Source of the DNA: Niallia taxi
GTDB taxonomy: Bacteria; Bacillota; Bacilli; Bacillales; Cytobacillaceae
DNA length: 64,000 bases
Assembly: GCF_004005475.1 (NCBI RefSeq)
Contig: NZ_RZTZ01000017.1
Location: 25,076 to 89,075, forward strand
Reading direction: 5' to 3'
A program made the translations under genes and the position numbers. The first letter of the stretch is position 1. The number at the start of each line of letters is the position of its first letter. A model generated the notes under the pieces. The model did not search any database, had not been told where the DNA came from, and saw nothing but the letters and a program-made list of their open reading frames with translations. Positions 35,089 to 45,091 of this stretch are shown in pieces.

Positions 35089-35868
35089 ATGGGGAAAGTA
35101 TATATAGTTGGAGCGGGCCCAGGTAATCCTGACTTACTTACAATTAAGGGTTTAAAATGTATACAGCAGGCAGACGTTATTGTATATGATCGATTAGTCA
35201 ATAGAGAATTATTACGGGAAGCAAAATCTCATGCAGAATTCATTTATTGTGGCAAACAACCAAAATTTCATACAATGCCACAAGAAAGGATTAACCAGCT
35301 ATTGGTACAATATGCCCGTTCAGGAAAAGTAGTTACTAGACTAAAAGGTGGGGACCCTTTTGTGTTCGGCAGAGGGGCGGAAGAAATAGAGGAATTGGTA
35401 AGGAACAATATTCCTTATGAAATCGTACCGGGTGTAACAGCTGGAATTGCTGCCCCAGCTTGTGCTGGAATTCCCATCACACATAGGGAGCTTGGTAACT
35501 CATTTGCAATCATTACTGGTCATTGCAAAAACGGAGAACCAACAGACATTAAGTGGGAAAGTCTTATTCATGGAGTGGATACATTAGCTATCTATATGGG
35601 AGTAGGAAATCTGCCATATATATGTGACCAATTAGTGAAGCACGGTAAGCGGGAGAATACACCTGTCGCAATTATTCAAGAAGGTACCACCTCCGGACAA
35701 AAAACAGTAACAGGTACAATAGGAACAATTGTTAGTCTTGCGCAAAAGACGAAGATAAACAACCCAGCAATGATTATTATTGGTGAAGTTGTTAGCTTCA
35801 GACATAGAATAGAGCAAATTCAAGCAGCGAATAAACAAGTCACCATGGAACTTGTTTCAGGAAGCTAA
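35089..35868 (+). CDS. nasF: Uroporphyrinogen-III C-methyltransferase (SUMT)
   Basis: 259 residues. SUMT methylates uroporphyrinogen III twice to give precorrin-2, the first step toward siroheme needed by NirB. Seen: VYIVGAGPGNPDLLTIKG, VVTRLKGGDPFVFGRGAEE, VPGVTAGIAAPACAGIPITHR and YMGVGNLP. Three ATGs lie in a row; the third (35089) is best spaced from GGGGGAGG. Last gene of the nitrite operon (NasF in B. subtilis). Confidence 0.95.
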   Translation: MGKVYIVGAGPGNPDLLTIKGLKCIQQADVIVYDRLVNRELLREAKSHAEFIYCGKQPKFHTMPQERINQLLVQYARSGKVVTRLKGGDPFVFGRGAEEIEELVRNNIPYEIVPGVTAGIAAPACAGIPITHRELGNSFAIITGHCKNGEPTDIKWESLIHGVDTLAIYMGVGNLPYICDQLVKHGKRENTPVAIIQEGTTSGQKTVTGTIGTIVSLAQKTKINNPAMIIIGEVVSFRHRIEQIQAANKQVTMELVSGS

Positions 35869-35956
35869 CTAAATGTAAAGTGTTGATAATGGGAGCGTAA
35901 TTACAGAAAACACATATTAAGAGTGATTGGTATGTTTTTTATTCGAAAAACTATGT

Positions 35957-36302
35957 AAAGAGGCTGGGACATAAGTATTTAAGTCTGATTCATAATCGAA
36001 CTATTTAACTTTTATGATTAAAAGTTTATGTTTTTCCGTTTAAAACAATCATTAAAAATATTAGTGGAATGAAGCGGAGGCCACTCGACTACTAAGGGAA
36101 ATAGAGGAAAGGATGAGACCCCGCAGTCGAAGACGAGGAGGCTCCATTCCTCCCCGAGGAAAGCGAGTGGGTGCAGCGTAATGAAACGAATTAAATTTAA
36201 ATTCATACTCTATTGATAATTTAATGCTCCATTGTTTGTTAGATAAATTTATTTACTATTCGTCTTTAGATAGGTATTTTTGTTTTTGTCTCAACCTCTT
36301 TT
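35957..36302. repeat. Bacillus-type dispersed non-coding repeat
   Basis: The stretch is bounded by an imperfect inverted repeat: AAAGAGGCTGGGACATAA at 35957 and its near-complement TTTTTGTCTCAACCTCTTT at the right end. Inside lies a GC-rich core of about 120 bases (36064-36180) with GCGGAGGCCACTCGACT, GAGACCCCGCAGTCGAAG and GAAAGCGAGTGGGTGCAGCG, able to fold. Core sequences of this kind recur at many loci in Bacillaceae genomes, judging from memory. It has no credible ORF. Function unknown. Confidence 0.7.
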
Positions 36303-36376
36303 AGTAATTTTAAGAAACCTCGGAAGATTATCAAATTATATATCTTGCGCACCAAAAAATAATATGTTACTATGTG

Positions 36377-36390
36377 TGTAACCGGTTACA
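36377..36390 (+). promoter_or_regulatory. Palindromic cre/RbsR-type operator of the ribose operon
   Basis: TGTAACCGGTTACA is a perfect palindrome that fits the CcpA cre consensus TGWAANCGNTNWCA at every position, and LacI-family operators in general. It lies 16 bases before the rbsR start. It probably serves RbsR, CcpA or both. Confidence 0.8.
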
Positions 36391-36406
36391 CAAAAGAGGT
36401 GAACAC

Positions 36407-37393
36407 ATGGCTACAATACGGGATGTTGCCAAAAGAGCTGGAGTATCTGTGGCAACCGTTTCGAGAGTATTAAACAATAAAGGCTATGCACATGAAGATA
36501 CGAGGAAGCTCGTTAATGACGCAATAAAGGAATTAAATTACAAACCAAATGAAGTAGCAAGATCTTTATATAAAAAAAAATCAAGATTAATAGGGTTATT
36601 GCTTCCTGATATTCGCAATCCCTTCTTTCCTGAGCTAGCTCGCGGCGTAGAGGATGAAATGCAGGAGCAAGGACTTCACTTAATTATTGGAAACGCGGAT
36701 GAAAAACCAGAAAAAGAAATAGATTACATACAGACTTTTAAACAAAATAATGTAATAGGCATTATTTCAGCAACAAATCACGCTGAGACAAAGCTTTACG
36801 AAAATCTATCCTTCCCTGTCGTCTTACTTGATCGCATAACAGGCAGTTATCCTTCCGTTTATGCAGATGGATTAGATGGAGGCAAAATAGCAGCACAAGA
36901 AATGGTCAGAAGGGGAAGTAAACGAATCGCTTTACTTAGAGGTCCGATTGAATTAAGGACAGCACAGGACAGATTCAAGGGTGCAGTGGATGAGCTGTGT
37001 GACGCTAATGTGGACTTTCAAGTGATTACATCATCATTTAGCTTTCATGATGCTGAAAAAATGGCTAAAACCTTATTTGAGAAATTTCCTGAAACAGATG
37101 GAATAATTGCCAGCAATGACCTAAGTGCAGCAGCAATTTTACATGAGGCGCTACGCATTGGAAGATCCATTCCAGACGATTTACAAATTATCGGATATGA
37201 TGATATCCCGCTTAGCAAGCTGCTGTTTCCGTCCCTTTCAACTATAAGGCAGCCTGCCTATGATATGGGAAGAGAAGCCGCAAAATTATTAATGAACATT
37301 ATTAATAACAAGCCGTTAGCACAAAAGAATATTCAATTGCCTGTTACCTTTATAGAAAGGCAAACAACAAGAAAGGTTGAGGAAAATGATTAA
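36407..37393 (+). CDS. rbsR: LacI-family ribose operon repressor
   Basis: 328 residues. The DNA-binding head is MATIRDVAKRAGVSVATVSR with the hinge helix PNEVARSLYKKKSRLIG, followed by the periplasmic-binding-protein-like effector domain (IIGYDDIPLSKLLFPSLSTI). It starts at 36407 after AAGAGGTG; 11 in-frame codons upstream lie over the operator and are excluded. First gene of rbsRKDACB. RbsR represses the operon until ribose is present. Confidence 0.95.
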   Translation: MATIRDVAKRAGVSVATVSRVLNNKGYAHEDTRKLVNDAIKELNYKPNEVARSLYKKKSRLIGLLLPDIRNPFFPELARGVEDEMQEQGLHLIIGNADEKPEKEIDYIQTFKQNNVIGIISATNHAETKLYENLSFPVVLLDRITGSYPSVYADGLDGGKIAAQEMVRRGSKRIALLRGPIELRTAQDRFKGAVDELCDANVDFQVITSSFSFHDAEKMAKTLFEKFPETDGIIASNDLSAAAILHEALRIGRSIPDDLQIIGYDDIPLSKLLFPSLSTIRQPAYDMGREAAKLLMNIINNKPLAQKNIQLPVTFIERQTTRKVEEND

Positions 37394-38264
37394 AATGACG
37401 ACAATTGGCAGTTCTTCTATCGATTTAGTTGTAACTGCAGCAAAACGACCAAATCAAGGGGAAACGATTATTGGAGAAAGCTTTAAGACAGTTCCTGGTG
37501 GCAAAGGGGCTAACCAGGCTGTCGCAGCTGCCAGGCTCGGTGCTGATGTAAAAATGATTGGTTGTGTTGGAGCCGACGAGTTTGGAGAGAAAATCGTAAA
37601 TAATTTCACTGCTAATGGTGTTGATACAACCAATGTGGAACGGGTTACACATACGGAAACAGGCACAGCACATATTACCTTAGCAGAGGGTGATAACAGC
37701 ATAATTGTAGTGAAAGGTGCTAATGATTATGTCACACCTGATTTAGTTGAAAAAGCACTAAATATTATTCTTGCATCTGATATTGTGCTTATTCAGCAAG
37801 AAATTCCCGAGGAAACAGTCGAATATGTTGCAGAACTTTGCTTTGCAAATGATGTGCCCCTATTACTTAACCCAGCTCCTGCAAGACCTATAAGTAAAAA
37901 TGTTATTGAAAGAGCTGCTTATCTTACACCAAATGAAACAGAAGCGGCTATCCTTTTTAAAGACAAGGATATCACTGAAGTATTAAAAGAGTTTCCCAAT
38001 AAATTATTAGTTACAGAAGGTAAAAACGGAGTTCGTTATTATGATGGTGAAAGGGAAAGGCTTATCCCAGCGTATTCTGTTGAAGCGGTTGATACAACTG
38101 GTGCAGGAGATACCTTTAATGCAGCATTTGCAGTTGCGGTAGCAGAGGGTAAAAGCGTGGAAGATAGCATTCGTTTTGCTAATCGGGCTGCCTCCTTGTC
38201 TGTAACAAAATTTGGTGCACAAGGCGGGATGCCAACAAGAGAAGAAGTAGAAGGGAGTTTATGA
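37386..38264 (+). CDS. rbsK: Ribokinase
   Basis: 292 residues of the PfkB family. Seen: [20 protein letters not shown] near the N-terminus, [17 protein letters not shown], and the C-terminal [20 protein letters not shown] with the catalytic Asp. It phosphorylates ribose to ribose 5-phosphate. The start overlaps the end of rbsR by eight bases; ATG 37395 is an alternative. Confidence 0.95.
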   Translation: MIKMTTIGSSSIDLVVTAAKRPNQGETIIGESFKTVPGGKGANQAVAAARLGADVKMIGCVGADEFGEKIVNNFTANGVDTTNVERVTHTETGTAHITLAEGDNSIIVVKGANDYVTPDLVEKALNIILASDIVLIQQEIPEETVEYVAELCFANDVPLLLNPAPARPISKNVIERAAYLTPNETEAAILFKDKDITEVLKEFPNKLLVTEGKNGVRYYDGERERLIPAYSVEAVDTTGAGDTFNAAFAVAVAEGKSVEDSIRFANRAASLSVTKFGAQGGMPTREEVEGSL

Positions 38265-38266
38265 AT

Positions 38267-38665
38267 ATGAAACGTTTTGGCATTTTAAACAGTCACATTG
38301 CGAAGATTTTGGCTGATCTCGGTCATACCGATTTTATTGTAATCGCAGACGCTGGTTTACCAATTCCAGATGGTGTTAAAAAAATCGATTTAGCAATTAA
38401 AGGCGGCATTCCTTCATTTATAGATGTTGTGAATGCCGTGGAAGAGGATATGGTTATCGAAAAAGTGATAATTGCGTCTGAAATAGAAGCAGGAAACCCC
38501 GAGCATGCTAGCTACTTAAAGGATAAATTTGCTGATAAGGAAATTGAAAACGTTTCCCACGCGGAGTTTAAACAATTAACGAAACAAGCTAAAGCAGTTA
38601 TTCGTACAGGTGAGATTACACCATATGCAAATTGTATTTTACAATCAGGAGTATTTTTTAATTAA
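38267..38665 (+). CDS. rbsD: D-ribose pyranase
   Basis: 132 residues: [20 protein letters not shown] with the catalytic His, [20 protein letters not shown], and the C-terminal [14 protein letters not shown]. RbsD interconverts pyranose and furanose forms of ribose so that the kinase can use it. An ATG two codons earlier overlaps the rbsK stop; 38267 is better spaced from GGGAG. Confidence 0.95.
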   Translation: MKRFGILNSHIAKILADLGHTDFIVIADAGLPIPDGVKKIDLAIKGGIPSFIDVVNAVEEDMVIEKVIIASEIEAGNPEHASYLKDKFADKEIENVSHAEFKQLTKQAKAVIRTGEITPYANCILQSGVFFN

Positions 38666-38679
38666 ATGAGGTGATAACG

Positions 38680-40161
38680 ATGCGAATTACGATGGAAAAC
38701 ATCCATAAAGCATTTGGAACCAATCAAGTTTTGACTGGTGTTGATTTTGATTTGCTTAATGGAGAAGTGCATGCGCTAATGGGGGAAAATGGGGCAGGAA
38801 AATCAACAATGATGAACGTACTTACAGGACTGCATGCCCGAGATAATGGAAAAATCACCATTGATGGAACGGAAACCTATTTTAAAAATCCAAAAGAAGC
38901 CGAGCAAAGTGGGGTTACCTTTATCCATCAGGAATTGAATATTTGGCCTGATATGACTGTTTTAGAAAACTTATTTATTGGCAAGGAACGAAAGAATACC
39001 TTTGGCTTTTTAAAAACCGCTGAAATGAAAGCGTTAGCAAATAAGCAGTTTGAACGATTATCCGTATCCATACCGTTGGATAAAGAGGCGGGAAGCTGTT
39101 CTGTTGGGGAACAGCAAATGATTGAAATTGCGAAGGCATTAATGACAGAAGCAAAAGTAATTATTATGGATGAACCAACTGCTGCACTGACTGAAAGGGA
39201 AATCAGCAAGCTGTTTGATGTGATTTCTTCACTGAAAAAGGAAGGCGTATCAATCGTCTATATTTCTCATCGAATGGAGGAGATTTTCTCCATTTGTGAC
39301 AGGATTACCGTTATGCGTGATGGGAAAACCGTTGATACGAAGGCCATTGCCGCAACCAATTTTGATGAGGTTGTCAGAAAAATGGTCGGCAGGGAATTAA
39401 CGGATCGATTTCCTACCCGAAATCAAAGCCTTGGTGAAACCGTTCTGGAAGTAAAGGGTTTAACAAAAAGTGGCTATTTTGAAGACATTAACTTCTCTGT
39501 TCGTGCTGGCGAAATCGTTGGGGTTTCAGGATTGATGGGAGCTGGCCGAACCGAAATTATGAGGACAATCTTTGGTCTTGATTCAAGCGAAAGTGGTGAA
39601 ATATGGCTAAATGGCAAGAAGGTTCATATCAAAACACCAGTTCAGGCTGTTAAGTTAGGTATCGGCTTCATTACAGAGGATCGCAAGGATGAGGGATTAA
39701 TCCTTGATTTCTCCATAAAAGATAATATCGTTTTGCCAACACTTGCAAGCTTTGCTCCAAAAGGAATCATCCGGGAAAAAAGTGAGACAGACTTTGTTAA
39801 TATGCTTATTAAACGCTTAACAGTTAAAGCAGAATCAAAGGATATTGCTGTTGGCAGACTTTCAGGCGGAAATCAACAAAAAGTGGTGATTGCCAAATGG
39901 GTGGGAATAGGACCGAAGCTGCTCATTTTAGATGAACCAACAAGAGGAGTAGATGTTGGTGCGAAAAGAGAAATCTACCAACTAATGAATGAGCTAACAG
40001 AGCGTGGTGTTGCAATTATCATGGTATCTTCAGAACTACCTGAGATTCTTGGCATGAGTGATCGAATACTTGTCGTCCATGAAGGAAAAGTAAATGGAGA
40101 ATTACTAAAAGAAAATGCGACCCAAGAAAAAATTATGACATTGGCAACAGGAGGTCAATAA
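38680..40161 (+). CDS. rbsA: Ribose ABC transporter ATP-binding protein
   Basis: 493 residues with two ABC modules. Module 1 has Walker [10 protein letters not shown], signature [14 protein letters not shown] and Walker [12 protein letters not shown]; module 2 has the atypical Walker [14 protein letters not shown], signature [14 protein letters not shown] and [16 protein letters not shown]. Start at 38680 after GAGGTGA. Confidence 0.97.
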   Translation: MRITMENIHKAFGTNQVLTGVDFDLLNGEVHALMGENGAGKSTMMNVLTGLHARDNGKITIDGTETYFKNPKEAEQSGVTFIHQELNIWPDMTVLENLFIGKERKNTFGFLKTAEMKALANKQFERLSVSIPLDKEAGSCSVGEQQMIEIAKALMTEAKVIIMDEPTAALTEREISKLFDVISSLKKEGVSIVYISHRMEEIFSICDRITVMRDGKTVDTKAIAATNFDEVVRKMVGRELTDRFPTRNQSLGETVLEVKGLTKSGYFEDINFSVRAGEIVGVSGLMGAGRTEIMRTIFGLDSSESGEIWLNGKKVHIKTPVQAVKLGIGFITEDRKDEGLILDFSIKDNIVLPTLASFAPKGIIREKSETDFVNMLIKRLTVKAESKDIAVGRLSGGNQQKVVIAKWVGIGPKLLILDEPTRGVDVGAKREIYQLMNELTERGVAIIMVSSELPEILGMSDRILVVHEGKVNGELLKENATQEKIMTLATGGQ

Positions 40162-40162
40162 T

Positions 40163-41128
40163 ATGAATCCCCTTAATACAGTAACACAACCGAGTAAGAC
40201 GAATATGATGAATACTATTACCCAAAAGTTAGGACCATTACTAGGTTTGTTTTTATTAGTAGTGATTGTGTCTATTTTAAATCCTAGTTTCCTTGAACCT
40301 TTGAATCTATTAAATTTATTGCGGCAGGTTGCCATTAATGCACTAATTGCTTTTGGGATGACCTTTGTTATTTTAACAGGAGGAATTGATTTATCTGTCG
40401 GAGCTATTCTTGCGTTATCCAGTGCATTGACTGCAGGGATGATGGTAGCTGGCGTAGACCCAATTGTTGCCATCTTAATTGGCTGTATTCTTGGAGCTTT
40501 AATGGGAATGGTCAACGGATTATTCATTACAATCGGAAAAATGGCTCCATTTATTGCAACACTAGCAACAATGACGATCTTCAGAGGCTTAACACTTGTT
40601 TATACTGGTGGAAACCCTATTACTGGTCTTGGAGATAATTATCTGTTTCAGTTATTTGGCCGTGGGTATTTTCTAGGAATACCTGTACCAGCTATTACGA
40701 TGATTCTAGCATTTGTGTTTTTATTTGTTCTTCTTCACAAAACTCCATTTGGTCGCAAAACATATGCGATTGGTGGCAATGAAAAGGCAGCCTTAATTTC
40801 AGGTATTAAAGTACCAAAAGTAAAAATCATGATTTATAGCCTTTCCGGCATGCTTGCCGCTTTGGCAGGTGCGATACTGACATCTCGTTTAAATTCAGCA
40901 CAGCCAACAGCAGGTACTTCCTATGAGCTTGATGCGATTGCCGCGGTTGTGTTAGGAGGGACAAGCCTTTCAGGGGGAAAAGGACGAATTTTTGGGACAC
41001 TTATTGGTGCGTTAATTATCGGTACTTTAAATAACGGCTTGAATTTGCTTGGCGTATCATCCTTCTACCAAATGGTGGTTAAGGGGATTGTTATATTAAT
41101 TGCAGTATTACTTGATCGTAAAAAGTAG
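40163..41128 (+). CDS. rbsC: Ribose ABC transporter permease
   Basis: 321 residues with eight to ten membrane helices. The motif AFGMTFVILTGGIDLSVGAIL and the C-terminal AIAAVVLGGTSLSGGKGRI are characteristic of sugar ABC permeases of the RbsC type. GGAGG overlaps the end of rbsA. Followed by rbsB after 17 bases. Confidence 0.97.
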   Translation: MNPLNTVTQPSKTNMMNTITQKLGPLLGLFLLVVIVSILNPSFLEPLNLLNLLRQVAINALIAFGMTFVILTGGIDLSVGAILALSSALTAGMMVAGVDPIVAILIGCILGALMGMVNGLFITIGKMAPFIATLATMTIFRGLTLVYTGGNPITGLGDNYLFQLFGRGYFLGIPVPAITMILAFVFLFVLLHKTPFGRKTYAIGGNEKAALISGIKVPKVKIMIYSLSGMLAALAGAILTSRLNSAQPTAGTSYELDAIAAVVLGGTSLSGGKGRIFGTLIGALIIGTLNNGLNLLGVSSFYQMVVKGIVILIAVLLDRKK

Positions 41129-41145
41129 TATAGGGAGAGATTACC

Positions 41146-42063
41146 ATGAAAAAATTAATCGTTTTATGTTTAACACTAACACTTTTGCTCCTAAGTGCTT
41201 GTTCTATGCAACCGCCTTCATGGGCAAAACCAGCTAAAAAGGAAGATTTAAAGGATATTAAGATTGGTTTATCAGTTTCGACGTTAAACAACCCGTTTTT
41301 TGTATCTTTAAGAGATGGAGTTGTGAAAGAAGCGGAAAGCTTAGGGATGGAAGTTATTATCGTTGATGCACAAAATGATTCGGCAAAACAAGTAAATGAT
41401 GTCGAGGATTTAATTCAGCAAGGGGTAGATGCGCTGCTTATTAATCCAACTGATTCGGCTTCTATTTCAACAGCTGTTCAATCAGCAAATAATATTGGCA
41501 TACCTGTAGTTACATTGGACCGCTCTGCAGATAAAGGGAAGGTAGAAGCGTTAGTAGCTTCTGATAATATAAAAGGCGGAGAAATGGCTGCGAATTATTT
41601 GATTGAAAAGCTAGGAGAAAAAGCAGAGGTTATTGAATTAGAAGGGGTGCCAGGGGCATCAGCTACTCGGGAAAGAGGTCAAGGTTTTCATAATATAGCG
41701 GATCAAAAATTGAATGTCATTGCTAAACAAGCAGCTGACTTTGATCGGACAAAAGGCTTAACTGTCATGGAAAACCTGCTGCAAGCAAACCCGAATGTTA
41801 AAGCAGTATTTGCTCATAATGATGAAATGGCATTAGGGGCTATAGAAGCAATTAATAGCTCAGGTAAGGATGTGTCGGTTATTGGATTTGATGGAAATGA
41901 CGACGCCCTAAATGCTATTAAAGCGGGAGACCTGGAAGCAACAGTTGCTCAGCAACCAGAGCTAATTGGTAAGCTTGCGGTAAATGCTGCAAGAGACGTT
42001 TTACAAGGTAAAAAGGTCGAGGAAAACATTGCTGCACCACTAAAATTAGTCACAAAAGAATAA
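41146..42063 (+). CDS. rbsB: Ribose ABC transporter substrate-binding lipoprotein
   Basis: 305 residues. A lipoprotein signal peptide ends in LLLLSAC, with the lipidated Cys at residue 19, so the protein is tethered to the outer face of the membrane. Binding-protein marks are IGLSVSTLNNPFFVSLRDG, LLINPTDSASISTAV and VFAHNDEMALGAIEAI. Last gene of the rbs operon; a terminator follows at 42095. Confidence 0.97.
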   Translation: MKKLIVLCLTLTLLLLSACSMQPPSWAKPAKKEDLKDIKIGLSVSTLNNPFFVSLRDGVVKEAESLGMEVIIVDAQNDSAKQVNDVEDLIQQGVDALLINPTDSASISTAVQSANNIGIPVVTLDRSADKGKVEALVASDNIKGGEMAANYLIEKLGEKAEVIELEGVPGASATRERGQGFHNIADQKLNVIAKQAADFDRTKGLTVMENLLQANPNVKAVFAHNDEMALGAIEAINSSGKDVSVIGFDGNDDALNAIKAGDLEATVAQQPELIGKLAVNAARDVLQGKKVEENIAAPLKLVTKE

Positions 42064-42094
42064 ATGTGCAAATCGTTTGAGTAGCCAAAAGATA

Positions 42095-42122
42095 AAAAAG
42101 GACTGGTTTCAGTCCTTTTTTA
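42095..42122. terminator. Bidirectional terminator between rbsB and desR
   Basis: AAAAAAGGACTG, GTTT loop, CAGTCCTTTTTT: a symmetric stem with A and T runs, reaching the stop codon of the convergent desR gene. Confidence 0.9.
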
Positions 42123-42719
42123 TTTGAACCATCCTTTTTCCTTAAATCTCGTGATGGCTTCTATGCGATTTTTCACTTCTAATTTATCGAGAATCATGCT
42201 GATATAGTTACGTACGGTTCCTGTTTTAATTGATAGCTCTTGAGCAATCTCTTTAGTATTTTTGCCATCTGCAACTAGCATAAGGACTTCTTTTTCCCGC
42301 TCTGTTAGGGGATTTTCTTCTTTATATACATCATCAACTAACTCTGGTGCGTATATTCTTTTTCCTTCCATCACACTGCGGATGCTTTTTGCCAAATCAT
42401 CACTTGGACTATCCTTGAGTAAATACGCCGATACGCCAGACTTCAAGGCTCGCTGGAAATAGCCTGATCTGGCAAAGGTAGTTAGTATAATGACTTTGCA
42501 TGGATGGTTCATGAGCTCTTCCGCTGCTTCCAAGCCAGTCTTGGCAGGCATTTCAATATCCATGATACAAATATCAGGATTTTGTTCCTTAACAAGCTGA
42601 ACTGCTTCTTCACCATTGTTTGCTTTGCCGACAACCGTAATATCATCTTCTAAATCAAGCAATGAACCTAAAGCACCTAAAAGCAGGCGCTGGTCTTCGG
42701 CAATGACAATCCGGATCAT
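42120..42719 (-). CDS. desR: Cold-response regulator DesR (NarL family)
   Basis: 199 residues. The receiver domain has the acidic pair near residues 8-9 (IAEDQ) and phospho-acceptor Asp54 (ICIMDIEMP), exactly the position known for B. subtilis DesR. A LuxR-type helix-turn-helix follows (LTEREKEVLMLVADGKNTKE). Its start overlaps the stop of desK by ATGA. With des upstream, the set is the membrane-fluidity thermosensor: DesK phosphorylates DesR, which activates des. Confidence 0.93.
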   Translation of the reverse strand: MIRIVIAEDQRLLLGALGSLLDLEDDITVVGKANNGEEAVQLVKEQNPDICIMDIEMPAKTGLEAAEELMNHPCKVIILTTFARSGYFQRALKSGVSAYLLKDSPSDDLAKSIRSVMEGKRIYAPELVDDVYKEENPLTEREKEVLMLVADGKNTKEIAQELSIKTGTVRNYISMILDKLEVKNRIEAITRFKEKGWFK

Positions 42720-43849
42720 AATAACTCCTCCCTTTCAATTAATTTCCCGTCATGTGGAATCACGATTGTTAATATTGTGCCCTCATTGCTGCAAATCTCT
42801 AAAGTACCGTTGATAAAATCCAATCGTTCTCGCATGCCTGCTAATCCATTTCCATTGTGCGTATCTTCTTCCTTAAAAGGACTTGTTCCGTTATCCTTAA
42901 TTTCCATGATTGTTTCCTTTTTATTTTGGATGATGCTTATGTAGCAAGAGGTGGCATTGCTATGGCGAACCACATTAGTAACAGCCTCTTTTAAGCACAT
43001 GCTAATAATATTTTCAGCAATCGATGACATTTTTAGATTGGAAGCAATATCGCTAATTAAGGTTATTTCAGCCGCCTCTAATACTTTCTTTACGAGAAGG
43101 AGCTCGTCTCTCAATTTAATGCCGCGCATTTCAGAGACCATTTTTCGGACTTCGTTTAATGCTGTTCTTGAAGTATGCTGAATATCCTTAAGCTCCAAGC
43201 GGGCTTGTTCAGGGTCCTTGTAAACTAATTTTCTTGCTAAATCACTTTTTAAGCCAATAAGGGAAAGCTTTTGGCCAAGTGTATCATGAAGGTCTCTTGC
43301 AATCCGCTGTCTTTCCTCTAGTTTAACTAAATTTGATATGCGTTTATTCGCATCCTCCAGCTTTTCCTGCAGCTGGCCTCTCTCTTTGCGGTTATGGATG
43401 GTCAATGGCAATAAAATAACACCGAACCATATAATCAGCACAAACGGAAGCTGCTTTAACAGCAAGGAATCACCTATTATAACTTTGTAGTAAATGGCGA
43501 AGGTTGTAACCGCCAAGTGTATAAAGTAAAGGACAAAATAGGGAATTTGTTTTTTTATATTACCGATAAAGTACGACAGGAAAAAAGAAAAATACACATA
43601 GCTGTATGCATAAATGGCAAAGGTGGATATCCCAATTAAAAGGGAAGGCCATAAATATATCGTCCAGCCTTTAGAAAGATAGGCTAATCTATAAAATAGA
43701 AAAAATAAAATCGTTAGGATGATACCAGAAATCACATCAACCGCTGAAGAGGCGTGAAATATAAAATAAAAGGGCAAAATTGTAAGTAATGTCCATATAT
43801 AAGGAGAAATGCCGGTGCTCTTTTTTAAAACCTCTAATTTTTTTATCAT
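42716..43849 (-). CDS. desK: Membrane thermosensor kinase DesK
   Basis: 377 residues. The first 155 or so hold four to five membrane helices; then comes a HisKA_3 dimerisation domain with IARDLHDTLGQKLSLI (His188, the same number as in B. subtilis DesK) and a HATPase domain ending in NGNGLAGMRERLDFING. DesK senses membrane thickness/fluidity on cooling and acts as kinase or phosphatase on DesR. It lies about 110 bases after des. Confidence 0.93.
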   Translation of the reverse strand: MIKKLEVLKKSTGISPYIWTLLTILPFYFIFHASSAVDVISGIILTILFFLFYRLAYLSKGWTIYLWPSLLIGISTFAIYAYSYVYFSFFLSYFIGNIKKQIPYFVLYFIHLAVTTFAIYYKVIIGDSLLLKQLPFVLIIWFGVILLPLTIHNRKERGQLQEKLEDANKRISNLVKLEERQRIARDLHDTLGQKLSLIGLKSDLARKLVYKDPEQARLELKDIQHTSRTALNEVRKMVSEMRGIKLRDELLLVKKVLEAAEITLISDIASNLKMSSIAENIISMCLKEAVTNVVRHSNATSCYISIIQNKKETIMEIKDNGTSPFKEEDTHNGNGLAGMRERLDFINGTLEICSNEGTILTIVIPHDGKLIEREELL

Positions 43850-43961
43850 CAGTTTAATCCTCGTTATTTATTGGCTGTCATTTGTAATTTTAACATAATT
43901 AAGCAGCAATTAATGGCATAATCGCCGTTATAATTGCTGCTCATAAGATTGGTTTATGTTA

Positions 43962-44990
43962 TTACATCTCTGATCCTGCAGACAATTTAAGTGATTTCTT
44001 TTGTTTTTTCCATTCATAGAAGCTAATAAACTTCTTGTCTTTTTCGTCCCACAAACGGAACTTTAAAGAACGGAGACTGCTTGCCAGTGTTATCGTTGGT
44101 ACATTCCTTAGTGGTTCTGTCTCATTATGAACCTGCTCCAAATTATAATTTGGAACCCTTGGACTTAAATGATGCACATGATGGTAGCCAATATTACCAG
44201 TCAGCCATTGCATCCATTTCGGCAGGTGATAATAGGAGCTTCCTTCAACAGCAGCCTTAACATAGTCCCAATTTTCATCTTCCTCAAAATACGTATCTTC
44301 AAAAGTATGCTGCACATAAAATAACCAAACTCCAACAGAGCCAGAAATAAGAAAAATCGGCAGCTGTACAAGCAAGAAAGAGGACCAGCCAAGTGTACTT
44401 CCAAGCAGAATAACCAATAATACAAGGGCAATGTTAGTTGCATACGTATTTAGCCTTTCATTCCATCTAGCTCCTTTACGATTAAAGCGATTCGCCAAAA
44501 GGAATTCATAAATAGGTCCTAAAATAAACATGATGAATGGATTGCGGTACAAGCGGTATTGCAGCTTTACAAACAAAGAGGCATTCTCATACTCGTCAAT
44601 CGTCATCATCCATAAATCGCCGACGCCACGTTTATCGAGGTTGCTGCTTGTTGCATGGTGAATAGAATGGCTATGCTGCCATTTGCTGTATGGGAATAAT
44701 GTCAGGATTCCTGTAATGGTACCTAAAACCTTATTCGCCTTCCGGTTCTTAAAGAAAGAAAAGTGACAGCAATCATGAAAAATAATAAAAATTCTGACCA
44801 AAAATCCTGCTGCAGCTACAGCGAACACAAGTGTTAATATATAAGAAATAGTTAAGCTTTTGTAGGCCGCAATCCAGAGCAATACAAAGGGCAGGATAGT
44901 ATTGACAAGCTGCCAGACACTCGTTTTTAAAGTGGACTTCTCAAAGGGCGCTACAGCAGTTCTCAATTGTTTTAAGTTTTTAATATTCAT
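43962..44990 (-). CDS. des: Membrane acyl-lipid desaturase Des
   Basis: 342 residues with four or more hydrophobic helices and the three His boxes of membrane desaturases: HDCCH (72-76), HSIHH (108-112) and HHVHH (near 272). It inserts a cis double bond into phospholipid acyl chains to restore fluidity in the cold (delta-5 in B. subtilis). Gene order des-desK-desR is as in B. subtilis, and candidate DesR sites lie upstream. Confidence 0.95.
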   Translation of the reverse strand: MNIKNLKQLRTAVAPFEKSTLKTSVWQLVNTILPFVLLWIAAYKSLTISYILTLVFAVAAAGFLVRIFIIFHDCCHFSFFKNRKANKVLGTITGILTLFPYSKWQHSHSIHHATSSNLDKRGVGDLWMMTIDEYENASLFVKLQYRLYRNPFIMFILGPIYEFLLANRFNRKGARWNERLNTYATNIALVLLVILLGSTLGWSSFLLVQLPIFLISGSVGVWLFYVQHTFEDTYFEEDENWDYVKAAVEGSSYYHLPKWMQWLTGNIGYHHVHHLSPRVPNYNLEQVHNETEPLRNVPTITLASSLRSLKFRLWDEKDKKFISFYEWKKQKKSLKLSAGSEM

Positions 44991-45051
44991 AATTAGCTTC
45001 CCTTCTATTAATCGATATCTCCATTATAAATATAGCCCTAACATATTTGCA

Positions 45052-45091
45052 GACATACATGTCATGGTCGCTATATGACATTTGTCATATA
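45052..45091. promoter_or_regulatory. Two palindromes upstream of des, candidate DesR sites
   Basis: GACATACATGTC (45052-45063) and TATATGACATTTGTCATATA (45072-45091) lie 62 to 101 bases upstream of the des start on the minus strand. Both share GACAT/ATGTC half sites. DesR binds two adjacent sites upstream of des in B. subtilis, so these are strong candidates. The repeats are seen; the binding is inferred. The rest of the gap to the next gene holds nothing I recognise. Confidence 0.7.
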
